A stretch of DNA of 64,000 bases from Lacticaseibacillus manihotivorans DSM 13343 = JCM 12514 (GTDB lineage: Bacteria > Bacillota > Bacilli > Lactobacillales > Lactobacillaceae), in NCBI RefSeq assembly GCF_001435035.1, contig NZ_AZEU01000018.1, positions 1 to 64,000 of the forward strand. Direction: 5' to 3'. The position numbers and the translations under genes are program-made. Below the pieces are notes generated by a model. The model saw only the letters and a program-made list of their open reading frames with translations, made no database searches and had not been told where the DNA came from. This document shows, piece after piece, positions 8,693 to 18,082 of the stretch (the first letter of the stretch is position 1; every line of letters starts with the position of its first letter).

Positions 8693-10546
8693 TTACCAGC
8701 TAGTCTGGGATGACTTCACGCGCACTAACCCAGCCTTGGTGACTTTAAATACACCTGTTTTGATCGACTGCCCCCAAACCTGCTTGACCATCGCCGAAAA
8801 CGTCCGGTGCCACTCAGGGATCGCCACATAATCAAAGGCTAAGACGGCTTTTTTGAATTGCGCTCGCGACATGTTCCAGTTTTCTTGGCCGACGACTTGA
8901 TCTGAGAAGAAATAATATCGTCCCACGTAACCAGCATAATAGTTTGCCACGTCGTCAGCGTGCGGGTCGACGATCGCGACTTTATCATGATTCAGCTTGG
9001 TCCGCTGGGTCATGATGCGATTCAATTGTTCTGGCAAGGCATTTTTATTTTGACGATTGGCATATGCCGTCCCATTGGACTCAGAAAACATCATAATAAT
9101 GGAGAAAATCATCAACACCAAAGTCATCACTTGATAGGCATTCTTGGTAAAAATCGAATGAAACGTCCGCAAACTACGCTTTTCATAGCGCTGCTCGGCC
9201 ATACTTTCATCCATCACCACCACTGCGACCATCGCGGCTATGAACAAGCCAAAGATTACGATACTGGACATATAGCGTTCATAGCCGTCCAGCAACTTCG
9301 CTTCGCTATAAGGCATCGCCAAAACATACATGCCAAACAAGCTGATCACATAAAGCACAAACATCACGTCTAACCACATCGCAGTCTTGAGCAGCGCATT
9401 GCGACGCTTGCTCCAAATGCGAATGATCAACCAGCCGACAATCAACGCAACATTCAACAACAAGATGCCATTTGCCGATAAGGACTGTCCAGAAAATAAA
9501 GTTTGGATCATTTTCTTGCCGATCCCCAGGATCTGAGTTGTGGTTTCATGCGCTAATTGACTTTTATAGGCGGTGGCTGAGATTTCATGTTTGGACAAGC
9601 TGAAGGTGTGCTTGACATGCCAATTCCACCAAGCAAACGGGGCATAAGCCATACCCCCGGCCGCGATCATCGTGCCCAGCGTCCGGATAGTTTTTTGCCA
9701 CCAATGACCTCGAGCAATATGTGCCACTTGATAACCTAGGTAAATCACCATCACGACCACGTAAAAGGTCCCAGAATTCTTCACCAGCAAAATGCTGGCA
9801 CCGATCAAGCCGACTGTGCCTAACTGCCACCAAGGATGTTTGCGATACACATAAACCGCCGCCACGCCTGCGACTGCCATCACCGGCAAAATATAATCCA
9901 CCAGCAGATTATTCATGCGAATGGCGATGTTAAAGACATTGGAGATCGCGATGATGAAGCAGAGCAATAGTGAAAACAAACCGCGCGACTTATCTTTGAC
10001 CACGCCAAATATCGCGTATAAACTCGCCCAAATCAAGACAAACTACGCGACCAGCATATTGCCCGCACTAAAACCCATCAACTTGACCACTCGGGTGATG
10101 AATAATGCCGTTGCTGGCGGATACGAGGTATAAGTGATCAACGTGTCATGCGCGCCAGGCAAGCGATCAGCGTATGTCATGAATTTGACGATCAAGGCCC
10201 AATGCGTGTAATTGTCATAATGGATCAACGGGCTGTTGTAAAGCACCACCCCCATGAAGATGCCCATGGCAATCATCCATAGATCAAATAAATGCGTCCC
10301 AGCAAACGGAAAGTTGAGCTTCCCCAATAACACGCCTAAAACGACGCCCGCAAACAAACTGCATCCTAAGACATTGACGACCAGCATCCCCATGGCCAAC
10401 TGACCACACATCGCAAACCCATACATGATCAAAATCTGAACCAACATGCTAGTGATCCAGGCCAAATGCACTTCGGCGCCTACCACACGCAACGCAAAAT
10501 CAAATCCAAATAATGAAAGGATTAAAATCAAAACACCTAATAGCAC
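8693..10546 (-). pseudogene. Large multi-pass membrane protein (GT-C-like), interrupted by an in-frame TAG
   Basis: One reading frame runs from GTG 10546 (AAGGAG upstream) to the stop at 8693, about 617 codons, broken only by TAG at 10043-10045 after GNMLVA. The following codons (FVLIWASLYAIFGVV) continue the same membrane-protein pattern, so this is one gene with a nonsense codon. About twelve hydrophobic segments, a HYDNYTHW motif in an outer loop and YPPATALF resemble GT-C glycosyltransferases or polysaccharide polymerase-like proteins. It starts 4 nt after the PilZ-glycosyltransferase gene, so it belongs to that operon. Readthrough or sequence error are alternatives. Confidence 0.75.
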
Positions 10547-10550
10547 TGCA

Positions 10551-12542
10551 TTACTCCTTAAAATTTGGCCGTTGGCTGCGATTGAGTTTCAACATCAAGG
10601 CATCGATGCGTTTAAAGCGCATCACAAAATTCATGTATAACTCATCAAACGGCGTAATCCAACGATCTTGTTCGTCAGGCAATAATTCATTTTCACCATC
10701 ATAAATCAGTTGTAAATAGTGATTGCGGTCAGCCGCCGTGGACAAAGCGGTCATCGCTGCCCCATAGCCAGGCACATCATCAGTGGTTTTGCGCATGATC
10801 TCGCCAGTGACTTTGATATGATAGCCATCATGATTCAACCAACCCGTAAATTGATCCCCACGAGCAAGTTGCGGGCCGGCTTGTTTGAAGCGAAACGAGA
10901 AGCCACCATCAGAAATATCTTCAGTTTCGATTTGGGCGTCAACCCCATCGATCAGCATTGCCCCGTGCACATGGCGTTCAAAGCGTTCCGAATGCCGCAC
11001 GATCCCACGCCCTAAGCAGATAAACACGCAAAATGACAAGTTGATAAAGTGCATCACTAACCAAAAAGTGATCACTGAGCCGACTAAGATTTCAGAGCCC
11101 CATTTGCCATAGTTGAAATACACGATCGCAATTAACGTCAACGCCCACATGATCAAATACGGTAAGATGTACAGCTTGTCTTTGAAGGTTGAGCGTGCCT
11201 TTTTATTGGTGACTTTAAATTTCTTTTCCTTGATCCCCAAAGTTTCAAGCAATACTGGTAGGAATAAGTACGGCGCAAAGAAGGTTTCTTGCACTTCGCC
11301 CCAGCGCTCATCTCGGATCTTACTGGAGGCATCCCCCAAAACAAAATGCAAAAGGAAGTACCCTGGTGCCCATACCACCATCAAGACCCAAAAATTCGCA
11401 TTGACGACTTGAATTTTGAATAAGGCGTATAGCAGTGGCGCCGCAATATAAATCAATCGTCGCGCAAACGACCACCAATACAAATACGAGTTGATCAAAA
11501 TAATGCGATTCAAAAACGGAATTTTCGGATTGATAAAAATATGCAAGTTCCGACAGCTTTGCATCACCCCGCGCGCCCAGCGTGTGCGCTGCTTGATCAC
11601 GCCTTTGACATCGACTGGCGTGGTGCCGCTGGATTCAGGGTGTTCAGTCGCTAAGCTGGTATAGCCTTCGAAATTGATCTTAGCGCCTAGCTCAAAGTCT
11701 TCTGTCAAGGTATCCGTTGGAAAACCGCCGACATCATCAACGGCTTGGCGTAAAAAAACCGCGTTTGAGCCGGTGAATAAGGCCATTTGATTGGCACCAT
11801 TTAAAATATTGACGTCTCGAGAGAAGAAATCTTGTTCATTGGCAACGATTTTTTCAGAATATAAATTGAATTGAAAAATATCCGCGTTATAGAAGCTTTG
11901 CGGCGTTTGAACAAATCCCAGCGGTTTGGTGTGATCCGGATCAACGACTTGTTGTTCCCAATTCTGAGTAAAGAATGGTACCGAATGCATCAAAAAAGTC
12001 GAAAATGGGATCATATCCGCATCTAAGATCACAAATAATGGCGCATGAAGCTGTTTCAATGCGTGATTGATGTTTCCTGATTTGGCTTGCTTGTTGTCCG
12101 TCATGCCGATATAGCGAATATGATATTCTTTGGCTAAAGCGGCTGCTTCTGGCCGGTTGCCGTCATCACACAACACGATCGTCACTTTGCGTCGGTCAGG
12201 ATATTTAATGAAGGTCGCGGCATTGATGGTTTTGCGTAGTAAGTCGACATCTTCATTATGCGTGCAGATCAAAATATCCACTGCTGGTAAATCAATTGCC
12301 GGCGCAAAGTCAGGTACTTTAAGCCGTTGCTGTTGTTTGTTGAAATTCAACATCCGCAGCGCGATCAAGATAAACGCGGTGAAATTGGAAAACAGTTCAC
12401 TGGTCACCAGCAACAAGGCAAAGATCAACACAAAAAGATGGGCGTGCCATGGAATAGTGAAAAATACCCGCCAAAGCAAATAAATCACGGATAAAACCAG
12501 CGCTAAGATGTAAACAAACCGTTTTTTATTCGACATGCCCAT
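10551..12542 (-). CDS. Cellulose-synthase-like GT2 with C-terminal PilZ domain
   Basis: The 663-aa membrane glycosyltransferase resembles BcsA. Two N-terminal membrane segments (about 8-65) precede the GT2 catalytic domain with DDG at 126-128, DAD at 174-176, TED at 280-282 and QxxRW at 318-322, the processive-synthase set. More membrane segments follow (about 345-400, 425-510). The C-terminal PilZ domain keeps both c-di-GMP contacts, RxxxR at 516-520 and DxSxxG at 542-547. It probably polymerises an exopolysaccharide under c-di-GMP control. The ATG at 12542 follows GGAGG and overlaps the upstream gene by 17 nt. No BcsB or diguanylate cyclase is in the window. Confidence 0.88.
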   Translation of the reverse strand: MGMSNKKRFVYILALVLSVIYLLWRVFFTIPWHAHLFVLIFALLLVTSELFSNFTAFILIALRMLNFNKQQQRLKVPDFAPAIDLPAVDILICTHNEDVDLLRKTINAATFIKYPDRRKVTIVLCDDGNRPEAAALAKEYHIRYIGMTDNKQAKSGNINHALKQLHAPLFVILDADMIPFSTFLMHSVPFFTQNWEQQVVDPDHTKPLGFVQTPQSFYNADIFQFNLYSEKIVANEQDFFSRDVNILNGANQMALFTGSNAVFLRQAVDDVGGFPTDTLTEDFELGAKINFEGYTSLATEHPESSGTTPVDVKGVIKQRTRWARGVMQSCRNLHIFINPKIPFLNRIILINSYLYWWSFARRLIYIAAPLLYALFKIQVVNANFWVLMVVWAPGYFLLHFVLGDASSKIRDERWGEVQETFFAPYLFLPVLLETLGIKEKKFKVTNKKARSTFKDKLYILPYLIMWALTLIAIVYFNYGKWGSEILVGSVITFWLVMHFINLSFCVFICLGRGIVRHSERFERHVHGAMLIDGVDAQIETEDISDGGFSFRFKQAGPQLARGDQFTGWLNHDGYHIKVTGEIMRKTTDDVPGYGAAMTALSTAADRNHYLQLIYDGENELLPDEQDRWITPFDELYMNFVMRFKRIDALMLKLNRSQRPNFKE

Positions 12543-13614
12543 GGGGATGCGCCTCCACAAATATCAACCGTTTCTGCACTTGGTAGCTGACCAAGAACAA
12601 TAAGAAGTCGATCATCATTTTGATCAAGGTCAAACCCAAAGTTTGATGACCCACTAAGTCAACGGCAGAAGCCATCAATGACGTGAACAAGCCCAACAAC
12701 CCCATTTGCACCACCATGATGGCGATGTACTTCACCAAGGTTTGCTCGCCTTTGCCATCAAAGACCACGTGATGGTTCAATAAGTAATTGGCCACGGCAG
12801 ATAATAAACGCGCCGCAACCGTAGCTGTCATGACCTGACCGAAAGCAGTGGAACGTGAAAAGTGAATGAACAACGCAAATAAGCTGATATCGATCACAAA
12901 CGATACCAACCCACTCATCGCAAATTTGATGAAGCGGAGATAAATCGCTACAGAATCGCGAATCACGCGAAAATGCGAGCTGGCATTGCCATTTAAATAA
13001 ATCGTGGCGATCGGCTGTTCGATGATCGCCACGTGATTGGCTTTAGCTTGCAGCAACATAGTAAATTCAAACTCAAAACGCTCGCCTGCAAAATTCAACG
13101 CGGTTTGCGCATACGCAGTTGGGATCACGCGCAAGCCTGTTTGCGTATCGCTGATATGTAAGCCGGTCAATAAGCGCACCAAGTGATCGGTCAAGATATT
13201 TCCAAACCGACTGCGAAACGGAATGTCATTGGAAAAATTCCGACAGCCTAAGACTAAGGCGTCAGGTTGTTGCAAAAACTTGCGCATACAAGTCGATAAA
13301 TCTTTGAAAGTATGTTGGCCATCCGAATCAAGCGTCGCGATGCCTAATAACTGTGATTGATGTTTTGCATAATAAGCAAAGCCAGTTTTTAACGCCGCCC
13401 CTTTACCTAAGTTATGGGGATGATGGCGCACCACCACCCGCTGGCTGAATTCGGTTTGAATCCGGTTGAAAATCGTTTGATCTGCTGTACCATCGTCCAC
13501 CACTAAAATCGGTCCGGCGAAGTGCGCCGCAAGGATATCTTGCAGTAAAGCAATCAGCCGCTGATCCGGTTCCAATGCTGGAATCAATAATCCAATTTGT
13601 TGAAAATCATTAAT
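12526..13614 (-). CDS. GT2 glycosyltransferase fused to a GtrA membrane domain, with non-standard start
   Basis: The protein joins a dolichyl-phosphate-sugar-synthase-like GT2 domain (VVDDGT at 38-43, DSDGQH at 96-101, numbered from 13614) to a four-helix GtrA domain (about 225-350), as in enzymes that make and flip lipid-linked sugars. The first GT2 beta strand (IGLLIPALEPD) lies upstream of the only possible TTG start at 13587. The natural start position, 9 nt after GGGAG, reads ATT AAT GAT where ATG is expected. So initiation is at a rare ATT or the start codon was lost. It heads the glycan operon. Confidence 0.8.
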   Translation of the reverse strand: MNDFQQIGLLIPALEPDQRLIALLQDILAAHFAGPILVVDDGTADQTIFNRIQTEFSQRVVVRHHPHNLGKGAALKTGFAYYAKHQSQLLGIATLDSDGQHTFKDLSTCMRKFLQQPDALVLGCRNFSNDIPFRSRFGNILTDHLVRLLTGLHISDTQTGLRVIPTAYAQTALNFAGERFEFEFTMLLQAKANHVAIIEQPIATIYLNGNASSHFRVIRDSVAIYLRFIKFAMSGLVSFVIDISLFALFIHFSRSTAFGQVMTATVAARLLSAVANYLLNHHVVFDGKGEQTLVKYIAIMVVQMGLLGLFTSLMASAVDLVGHQTLGLTLIKMMIDFLLFLVSYQVQKRLIFVEAHPHGHVE

Positions 13615-13802
13615 GAAGATCGTCTCCCAATTGTTTCCAAGCTTATACTAAGTCACTCTTTTTGGTATCAGGTCTAGTCCACAATTCAGGTATAACACAG
13701 TTTTGCGTCAAAAATGTGCCCGACTTGTGATTTATTGGTCAATGCTTTGATTTGTTTTCTATTAACCGTTTTCAACTGTTATTGACGATCGCATCGATTC
13801 CA

Positions 13803-13832
13803 TGAAAAAACGCCTGATCAAAATCAGACGTT
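13803..13832 (-). terminator. Terminator after trmD
   Basis: On the minus strand AACGTCTGAT and ATCAGGCGTT form a stem with a short loop followed by six T, just after the trmD stop. It closes the rpsP-khpA-rimM-trmD unit. Confidence 0.88.
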
Positions 13833-13837
13833 TTACA

Positions 13838-14617
13838 TTAATCATTTTCAGATGACTTAGCAGCTAACTTGGCTTCCAAGGCTTTAGTGTGTTCCTCAGT
13901 TTTCACTTCACGTAACAACTTTTGCGCGTCTTTGTCCAAATCCATGGACTCCAACAAATCAGGCCGACGCTGATATGTCCGGCGCAAGGATTCTTTCAAC
14001 CGCCACTTGGCAATCAGTTGATGATTCCCGCTTTGCAACACGGCTGGCACATCCATCCCGCGATAAGTTGCTGGCCGGGTATATTCTGGATAGTTCAACA
14101 AGCCATTTTCAAAGCTATCCGTGGCTGCAGATTCAGCATTGCCTAATACGCCTGGCACAAAACGCACCGTGGCATCGATCATCATCATCGCTGGCAACTC
14201 TCCACCAGTCAACACGAAGTCGCCTAAGGAGAACTCATCGGTGACCAAACTGCGAATGCGTTCGTCATAACCTTCATAATGGCCGCAGATAAACACCAAA
14301 TGCTCTTCTTGCGCAAGTTCCTTCGCTGCCACATGGTCAAATTTGCGCCCTGCAGGGTCTAAGAGAATCACCCGCTTCGGTCCTGGGGTTTGCGCGTTCA
14401 AGTCGTCCATGGCCTCAAATAGCGGCTCAGGCTTGAGTAACATGCCCGCCCCGCCACCATAAGGCGTGTCATCGACATGATTGTGCTTGTCATGTGAATA
14501 CTGGCGAAAGTCCACGGCATTGAATTCAACCGTGCCTTTATCCAAGGCTTTGCCGATCATGCTTTGCGTCATCGGTGCAAACATATCAGGAAAAAGCGTC
14601 AACACATCAATCTTCAT
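13838..14617 (-). CDS. trmD: tRNA (guanine-N1)-methyltransferase
   Basis: TrmD methylates G37 of tRNAs reading CNN codons and prevents +1 frameshifting. The 259-aa protein has the SPOUT family features: [13 protein letters not shown] at the start, YGGGAGM near residue 54, and [13 protein letters not shown] followed by [14 protein letters not shown] around 110-145, which form the trefoil-knot SAM site. Length fits the family. Its start overlaps the rimM stop by 11 nt, showing translational coupling within the rpsP-khpA-rimM-trmD operon. Confidence 0.96.
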   Translation of the reverse strand: MKIDVLTLFPDMFAPMTQSMIGKALDKGTVEFNAVDFRQYSHDKHNHVDDTPYGGGAGMLLKPEPLFEAMDDLNAQTPGPKRVILLDPAGRKFDHVAAKELAQEEHLVFICGHYEGYDERIRSLVTDEFSLGDFVLTGGELPAMMMIDATVRFVPGVLGNAESAATDSFENGLLNYPEYTRPATYRGMDVPAVLQSGNHQLIAKWRLKESLRRTYQRRPDLLESMDLDKDAQKLLREVKTEEHTKALEAKLAAKSSEND

Positions 14618-15125
14618 CGTCGATCAACCCTTCTGGCACGTCGACATGTGCGATCTTTGAAGCGACATCAATCGACAGTACCACACTTTTAATGAAAGGC
14701 AACAACACGTCGGATTTGCCAGGACGCGGGATCACCCACACGTCGTTAGCACCAGGACTCAAAATTTCAGACACCACCCCGAGCTTTTGATCGTGTTGGT
14801 CGATCACCGTCAAGCCGATGATATCGCGATAATAATATTCACCGTCGTCAAGGGCTTGTTGTTCGGCTTTCGTCACATTTAAACTGTGGCCTTTGAAGTG
14901 TTCGACGTCATTGATATTGTCCATGCCCACAAACTTAACTAAAGTGAATCCTTTGTGTTTGCGACTGGATTCAACCGTGACATTGGTTTGTGGCGTGGTG
15001 TCGATCACGAGCTTGGCGTCTTTGGCAAAGCGCTCTTCCGGAAAATCAGTCGTGGCGATCACGCGCACTTCTCCGCGAATGCCATGGGTATTGACGATAT
15101 TGCCGACATGATAAAGTTCTGGCAA
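14607..15125 (-). CDS. rimM: 16S rRNA processing protein RimM
   Basis: RimM is an assembly factor for the 30S head that binds S19. The 172-aa protein begins [18 protein letters not shown], the family signature, and has the C-terminal PRC-barrel part with [15 protein letters not shown] and LLPFIKSVV. Length is normal. It precedes trmD, with an 11-nt overlap, and follows khpA across a terminator-like hairpin, so its expression may be tuned by partial readthrough. Confidence 0.95.
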   Translation of the reverse strand: MPELYHVGNIVNTHGIRGEVRVIATTDFPEERFAKDAKLVIDTTPQTNVTVESSRKHKGFTLVKFVGMDNINDVEHFKGHSLNVTKAEQQALDDGEYYYRDIIGLTVIDQHDQKLGVVSEILSPGANDVWVIPRPGKSDVLLPFIKSVVLSIDVASKIAHVDVPEGLIDDED

Positions 15126-15143
15126 GGTGGTTCCTCCTTTGTG

Positions 15144-15175
15144 ATAAAAAAAGGACCGACATCAGCCGGCCCCAA
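15144..15175 (-). terminator. Terminator-like hairpin between khpA and rimM
   Basis: On the minus strand GGGCCGGC pairs with GTCGGTCC (with wobble) and seven T follow. It lies between two genes normally cotranscribed and may act as an attenuator. Confidence 0.7.
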
Positions 15176-15178
15176 TTT

Positions 15179-15433
15179 TTATTTACTTGGTTGTTTGGCA
15201 TCCAAGATATTTAACCGTACTCGTTTAGAGTATGGCGACTTAACGGCGTAAACGATAGTGCGCACAGCTTGCGCCACGCGACCTTGTTTCCCGATGACCC
15301 GGCCGACATCGTCCGGCGCCACGGTTAAGTCGAAGGCCATGTATTCTTCCGTCTCATGAGGACGGATCTCAATAGCCTCTGGGTGAGCAACTAAGGGTGT
15401 CACAATGGCCCGAATGAGCCCCGCGATATCCAT
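15179..15433 (-). CDS. khpA: KH-domain RNA-binding protein KhpA
   Basis: The 84-aa protein is a single type-II KH domain with the RNA-binding GxxG loop in GRVIGKQGRVAQAVR. KhpA dimerises, also with KhpB (EloR/Jag), and in pneumococcus affects cell elongation and division by controlling mRNAs. Size and position, directly after rpsP (8 nt between), are typical of Firmicutes. GGGGAC upstream of ATG serves as ribosome site. Confidence 0.93.
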   Translation of the reverse strand: MDIAGLIRAIVTPLVAHPEAIEIRPHETEEYMAFDLTVAPDDVGRVIGKQGRVAQAVRTIVYAVKSPYSKRVRLNILDAKQPSK

Positions 15434-15441
15434 GCTGTCCC

Positions 15442-15717
15442 CTATTTCTTAGCGAAGCGCGCTTCGTGATACTTTTGCATCAAACCTTTGCTTGAAAGCA
15501 AGGTCCGTACAGTATCGGAAGGTTGTGCGCCTTTTTGGAGCCAATCAAGAATTGAATCTTCATCCAGCTTTAAGTCAACTGGTTCGGTTAATGGGTTGTA
15601 GTAACCGACGGATTCGATAAACCGGCCGTCACGTGGGGAGCGAGAATCAGCAACCACGACACGGTAGAAAGGCTTACGCTTGGAACCCATCCGCTTTAAA
15701 CGAATTTTAACTGCCAT
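15442..15717 (-). CDS. rpsP: 30S ribosomal protein S16
   Basis: The 91-aa protein starts [19 protein letters not shown] and continues [16 protein letters not shown] and GYYNPLTEP, all diagnostic for S16, an assembly protein of the 30S body. The ATG at 15717 follows AGGAGG with good spacing. An upstream promoter (TTTACA, 17 bp, TATTAT) starts the rpsP-khpA-rimM-trmD operon. Confidence 0.96.
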   Translation of the reverse strand: MAVKIRLKRMGSKRKPFYRVVVADSRSPRDGRFIESVGYYNPLTEPVDLKLDEDSILDWLQKGAQPSDTVRTLLSSKGLMQKYHEARFAKK

Positions 15718-15751
15718 TAAGTCCACCTCCTGTAAATTTCTCAACTTCAAA

Positions 15752-15780
15752 ATAATAGCAAATATTCAGCGGCGTGTAAA
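15752..15780 (-). promoter_or_regulatory. Promoter of rpsP operon
   Basis: On the minus strand TTTACA (15775-15780) and TATTAT (15752-15757) have a 17-bp spacer. Confidence 0.7.
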
Positions 15781-15798
15781 GAGTTTTTTCTTTACAAC

Positions 15799-15818
15799 AG
15801 CATTTTTGCCGAAAATGC
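15799..15818 (-). terminator. Weak terminator-like hairpin after ffh
   Basis: GCATTTT and AAAATGC flank CGGCA on the minus strand just past the ffh stop, but the following sequence is only weakly T-rich, so termination may be partial. Confidence 0.4.
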
Positions 15819-17255
15819 CTAGGATTTAAAGTTTTTCGCGTGTTTCAGACGCTTTTTCTTGTTCTTTTTTTGCTTTTTGATCATGGAGTTCATTGCCATT
15901 TTGCCTAAACGACCTTTGACGCCACCACCCATCAAACCTTCCATGCCTTGGAAATTGCCTTTGTACATTTGGCTCATCATTTTCTTTGAGGCATTGAATT
16001 GTTTGATCATGCGGTTGACTTCAACAATTGGCCGCCCTGACCCGGCTGCCAAACGCCGACGCCGAGATGGGTTCAACAAATCTGGTTGTTCACGCTCTGC
16101 AGGGGTCATCGAATAAACGATGGCTTTCATGTGCGCGATGTCTTTTGGATCCATTTTGAAGTTCTTCAAAGCCGGGTTGTTGGCCATGCCTGGGATCATC
16201 TTCATGATGTCTTCCATCGGGCCCATGTTTTGCACTTGGGCCATTTGATCTAAGAAATCATTGAAGTCAAAGGTGTTTTCTTTGATCTTGTCAGCCATTT
16301 CAGTGGCTTGTTTTTCATCAAAGTTCTGTTGGGCCTTGTCGATCAAGGTCAACATATCGCCCATGCCTAAGATCCGGTTGGCCATGCGATCTGGATAAAA
16401 GACATCCAGCGAATCCATTTTTTCACCTTGCCCGATGAACTTAATCGGCTTGCCAGTGACTTTGCGAATGGACAGTGCGGCCCCACCACGGGTATCGCCA
16501 TCCAACTTGGTCAACACGACCCCGGTGATGTCTAAGCGCTCGTCAAAGCCCTTGGCGACATCAGTGGCGGCTTGCCCAGTCATGGAATCGACCACCAGCA
16601 AAATTTCGTTAGGGTGAGCGATTTCTTTGATGTCGGCCAGTTCAGTCATCAACTTTTCGTCGATTTGCAAACGGCCGGCAGTATCGATGATCACATAATC
16701 GTTATGTTGTAAGGCAGCTTGGGCTAACCCTTGGCGCACGATTTCACGCGGATCGGTGTCTGTGCCCATTTCAAAGACTGGCACGCCAACAGACTTGCCG
16801 ACCACTTGCAACTGATCGATGGCAGCAGGCCGGTAAACGTCGGCTGCGATCAATAATGGCCGCGCTTTTTCTTGTTGGATCAAGCGCTTGGATAATTTCC
16901 CAACAGTGGTGGTTTTACCAGCCCCTTGCAACCCGACCATCATGATAATGGTTGGGATATGTGGGGACTTGTTCAACGGCACTGCCGCTTCCCCCATCGT
17001 TGCCGTCAATTCATCATTGACGATTTTGATAATTTGTTGCGCTGGGGATAAGGATTCTAAAACTTCTGCGCCGACCGCTTTTTCACGGACGTTTTTGACA
17101 AATTCTTTGACCACACCGAAGTTAACATCGGCTTCCAATAACGCTAAACGGATCTCGCGCATGGAATCGCGGACGTCTGATTCGGTCACTTTGCCTTTAC
17201 GGCGCAGGCCGGAGAACGCTTTTTGTAAACGTTCGGATAAACCTTCAAATGCCAT
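15819..17255 (-). CDS. ffh: Signal recognition particle protein Ffh
   Basis: Ffh is the SRP54 GTPase that binds signal sequences and 4.5S RNA. The 478-aa protein has the N and G domains, with P-loop GLQGAGKT at 108-115, DTAGRLQIDE and TKLDGDTRGGAALS, and a methionine-rich M domain from about 330 (MAQVQNMGPMEDIMKMIPGM onward) ending in a lysine-rich tail. It normally follows ylxM directly; here a 338-nt gap holding a family 2 structured element separates them. It works with FtsY, also in this window. Confidence 0.96.
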   Translation of the reverse strand: MAFEGLSERLQKAFSGLRRKGKVTESDVRDSMREIRLALLEADVNFGVVKEFVKNVREKAVGAEVLESLSPAQQIIKIVNDELTATMGEAAVPLNKSPHIPTIIMMVGLQGAGKTTTVGKLSKRLIQQEKARPLLIAADVYRPAAIDQLQVVGKSVGVPVFEMGTDTDPREIVRQGLAQAALQHNDYVIIDTAGRLQIDEKLMTELADIKEIAHPNEILLVVDSMTGQAATDVAKGFDERLDITGVVLTKLDGDTRGGAALSIRKVTGKPIKFIGQGEKMDSLDVFYPDRMANRILGMGDMLTLIDKAQQNFDEKQATEMADKIKENTFDFNDFLDQMAQVQNMGPMEDIMKMIPGMANNPALKNFKMDPKDIAHMKAIVYSMTPAEREQPDLLNPSRRRRLAAGSGRPIVEVNRMIKQFNASKKMMSQMYKGNFQGMEGLMGGGVKGRLGKMAMNSMIKKQKKNKKKRLKHAKNFKS

Positions 17256-17310
17256 TATTTTCTCCTATCATAAATAAATTTCAATTGATTCGATTAATGC
17301 CTTTCGGGCC

Positions 17311-17516
17311 GAAAATCCATGGGCTCCGATAAAAAGTGCGACGGCGGGCTGGACATGGAACGCAATGTCGCTCGTCGGAGCTAACTTTTGTGATTCGCTT
17401 TGCTCATGACAAAAGTGGATCTCCTACTCGCTGGATTTTAAGCGGTAAACCGCTAAGAATCCCACGGCTGATGTCCAGCCCACCTCTGCACTTTTTATCT
17501 CCACCCATCGATTTTC
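17311..17516 (+). repeat. Family 2 structured intergenic element, copy B
   Basis: Arms of about 46 nt (17311-17356 and 17471-17516, roughly 80 % complementary, sharing GATAAAAAGTGC and GGGCTGGACAT) enclose two hairpins. In order it holds CATGGAACGCAAT, GGAG-CTAACTTTTGT pairing ACAAAAGT-GGAT-CTCC, then GGATT...AGCGGTAAACCGCT...AATCC, then GGCTGATG. These motifs recur in the 6669-6872 copy while the paired bases differ compensatorily. It occupies the gap between ylxM and ffh. Confidence 0.82.
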
Positions 17517-17593
17517 TCAGTGATTAGCTCGCCCGTATTCATTAAACGGGGACAATATCACAAAATTCGAGATGTCAAAAAAAGTGATAATCA

Positions 17594-17935
17594 TTAACGA
17601 GCCGCTTGATCGGCAACCCGCGTCAATAATTCGCTGAGCTGTTCGTCATCTGGGTAATGCTCGCGAACATAGCGCACTAAACCGTCAACGCTTTGGTTTT
17701 GGGCTTGGTAGTTGGCCAGTAAATGCAACTTGCTTTCATATTCTTCAAGTGATGCTTCCGTGCGGCGAATGTTGTCATAAACCGCTTGGCGGGACACATC
17801 AAATTCAGTGGCGATTTCTCCTAAAGAGTAGTCATCCCCATAATACAGCTCCAAATAGCTGTGTTGTTTATCCGTTAAAAGCGCGCCGTAAAATTCAAAC
17901 AGCGAGTTCATGCGGTTGTTTTTTTCGATTTCCAT
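17594..17935 (-). CDS. ylxM: YlxM/p13-like DNA-binding protein
   Basis: The 113-aa helix-turn-helix protein has [44 protein letters not shown]-like core (in this copy [17 protein letters not shown]), typical of the UPF0122 family that modulates SRP function and is encoded next to ffh. Length is normal. A TTGACG-17-TATCCT promoter lies upstream. The family 2 element lies between it and ffh, so cotranscription would include that structure. Confidence 0.92.
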   Translation of the reverse strand: MEIEKNNRMNSLFEFYGALLTDKQHSYLELYYGDDYSLGEIATEFDVSRQAVYDNIRRTEASLEEYESKLHLLANYQAQNQSVDGLVRYVREHYPDDEQLSELLTRVADQAAR

Positions 17936-17960
17936 TTAATTTACCTCGTACACTCTATAC

Positions 17961-17989
17961 AGGATACCGATATGACGGCGTTTCGTCAA
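17961..17989 (-). promoter_or_regulatory. Promoter of ylxM-ffh
   Basis: On the minus strand TTGACG (17984-17989) and TATCCT (17961-17966) are 17 bp apart, just upstream of the ylxM start. Confidence 0.75.
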
Positions 17990-18045
17990 TCTTTTCAGAC
18001 TCACGTTAGATTTTTCACAAAATCAGCGTATTGCGCTTTCATTCG

Positions 18046-18054
18046 TGGTAAAAT
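18046..18054 (+). promoter_or_regulatory. Extended -10 promoter for the 105-aa membrane gene
   Basis: TGGTAAAAT (18046-18054) is an extended -10 site about 30 nt before the ATG at 18083. No good -35 is visible, which is common for extended -10 promoters. Confidence 0.5.
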
Positions 18055-18082
18055 AAAGCGAAATGAATTGGAGGGAATTATT

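Noticed and set aside
8693-10036. Independent gene starting at TTG 10036
   Set aside because: The TTG has no ribosome site and the frame is continuous with the upstream part across one TAG, so it is one interrupted gene.
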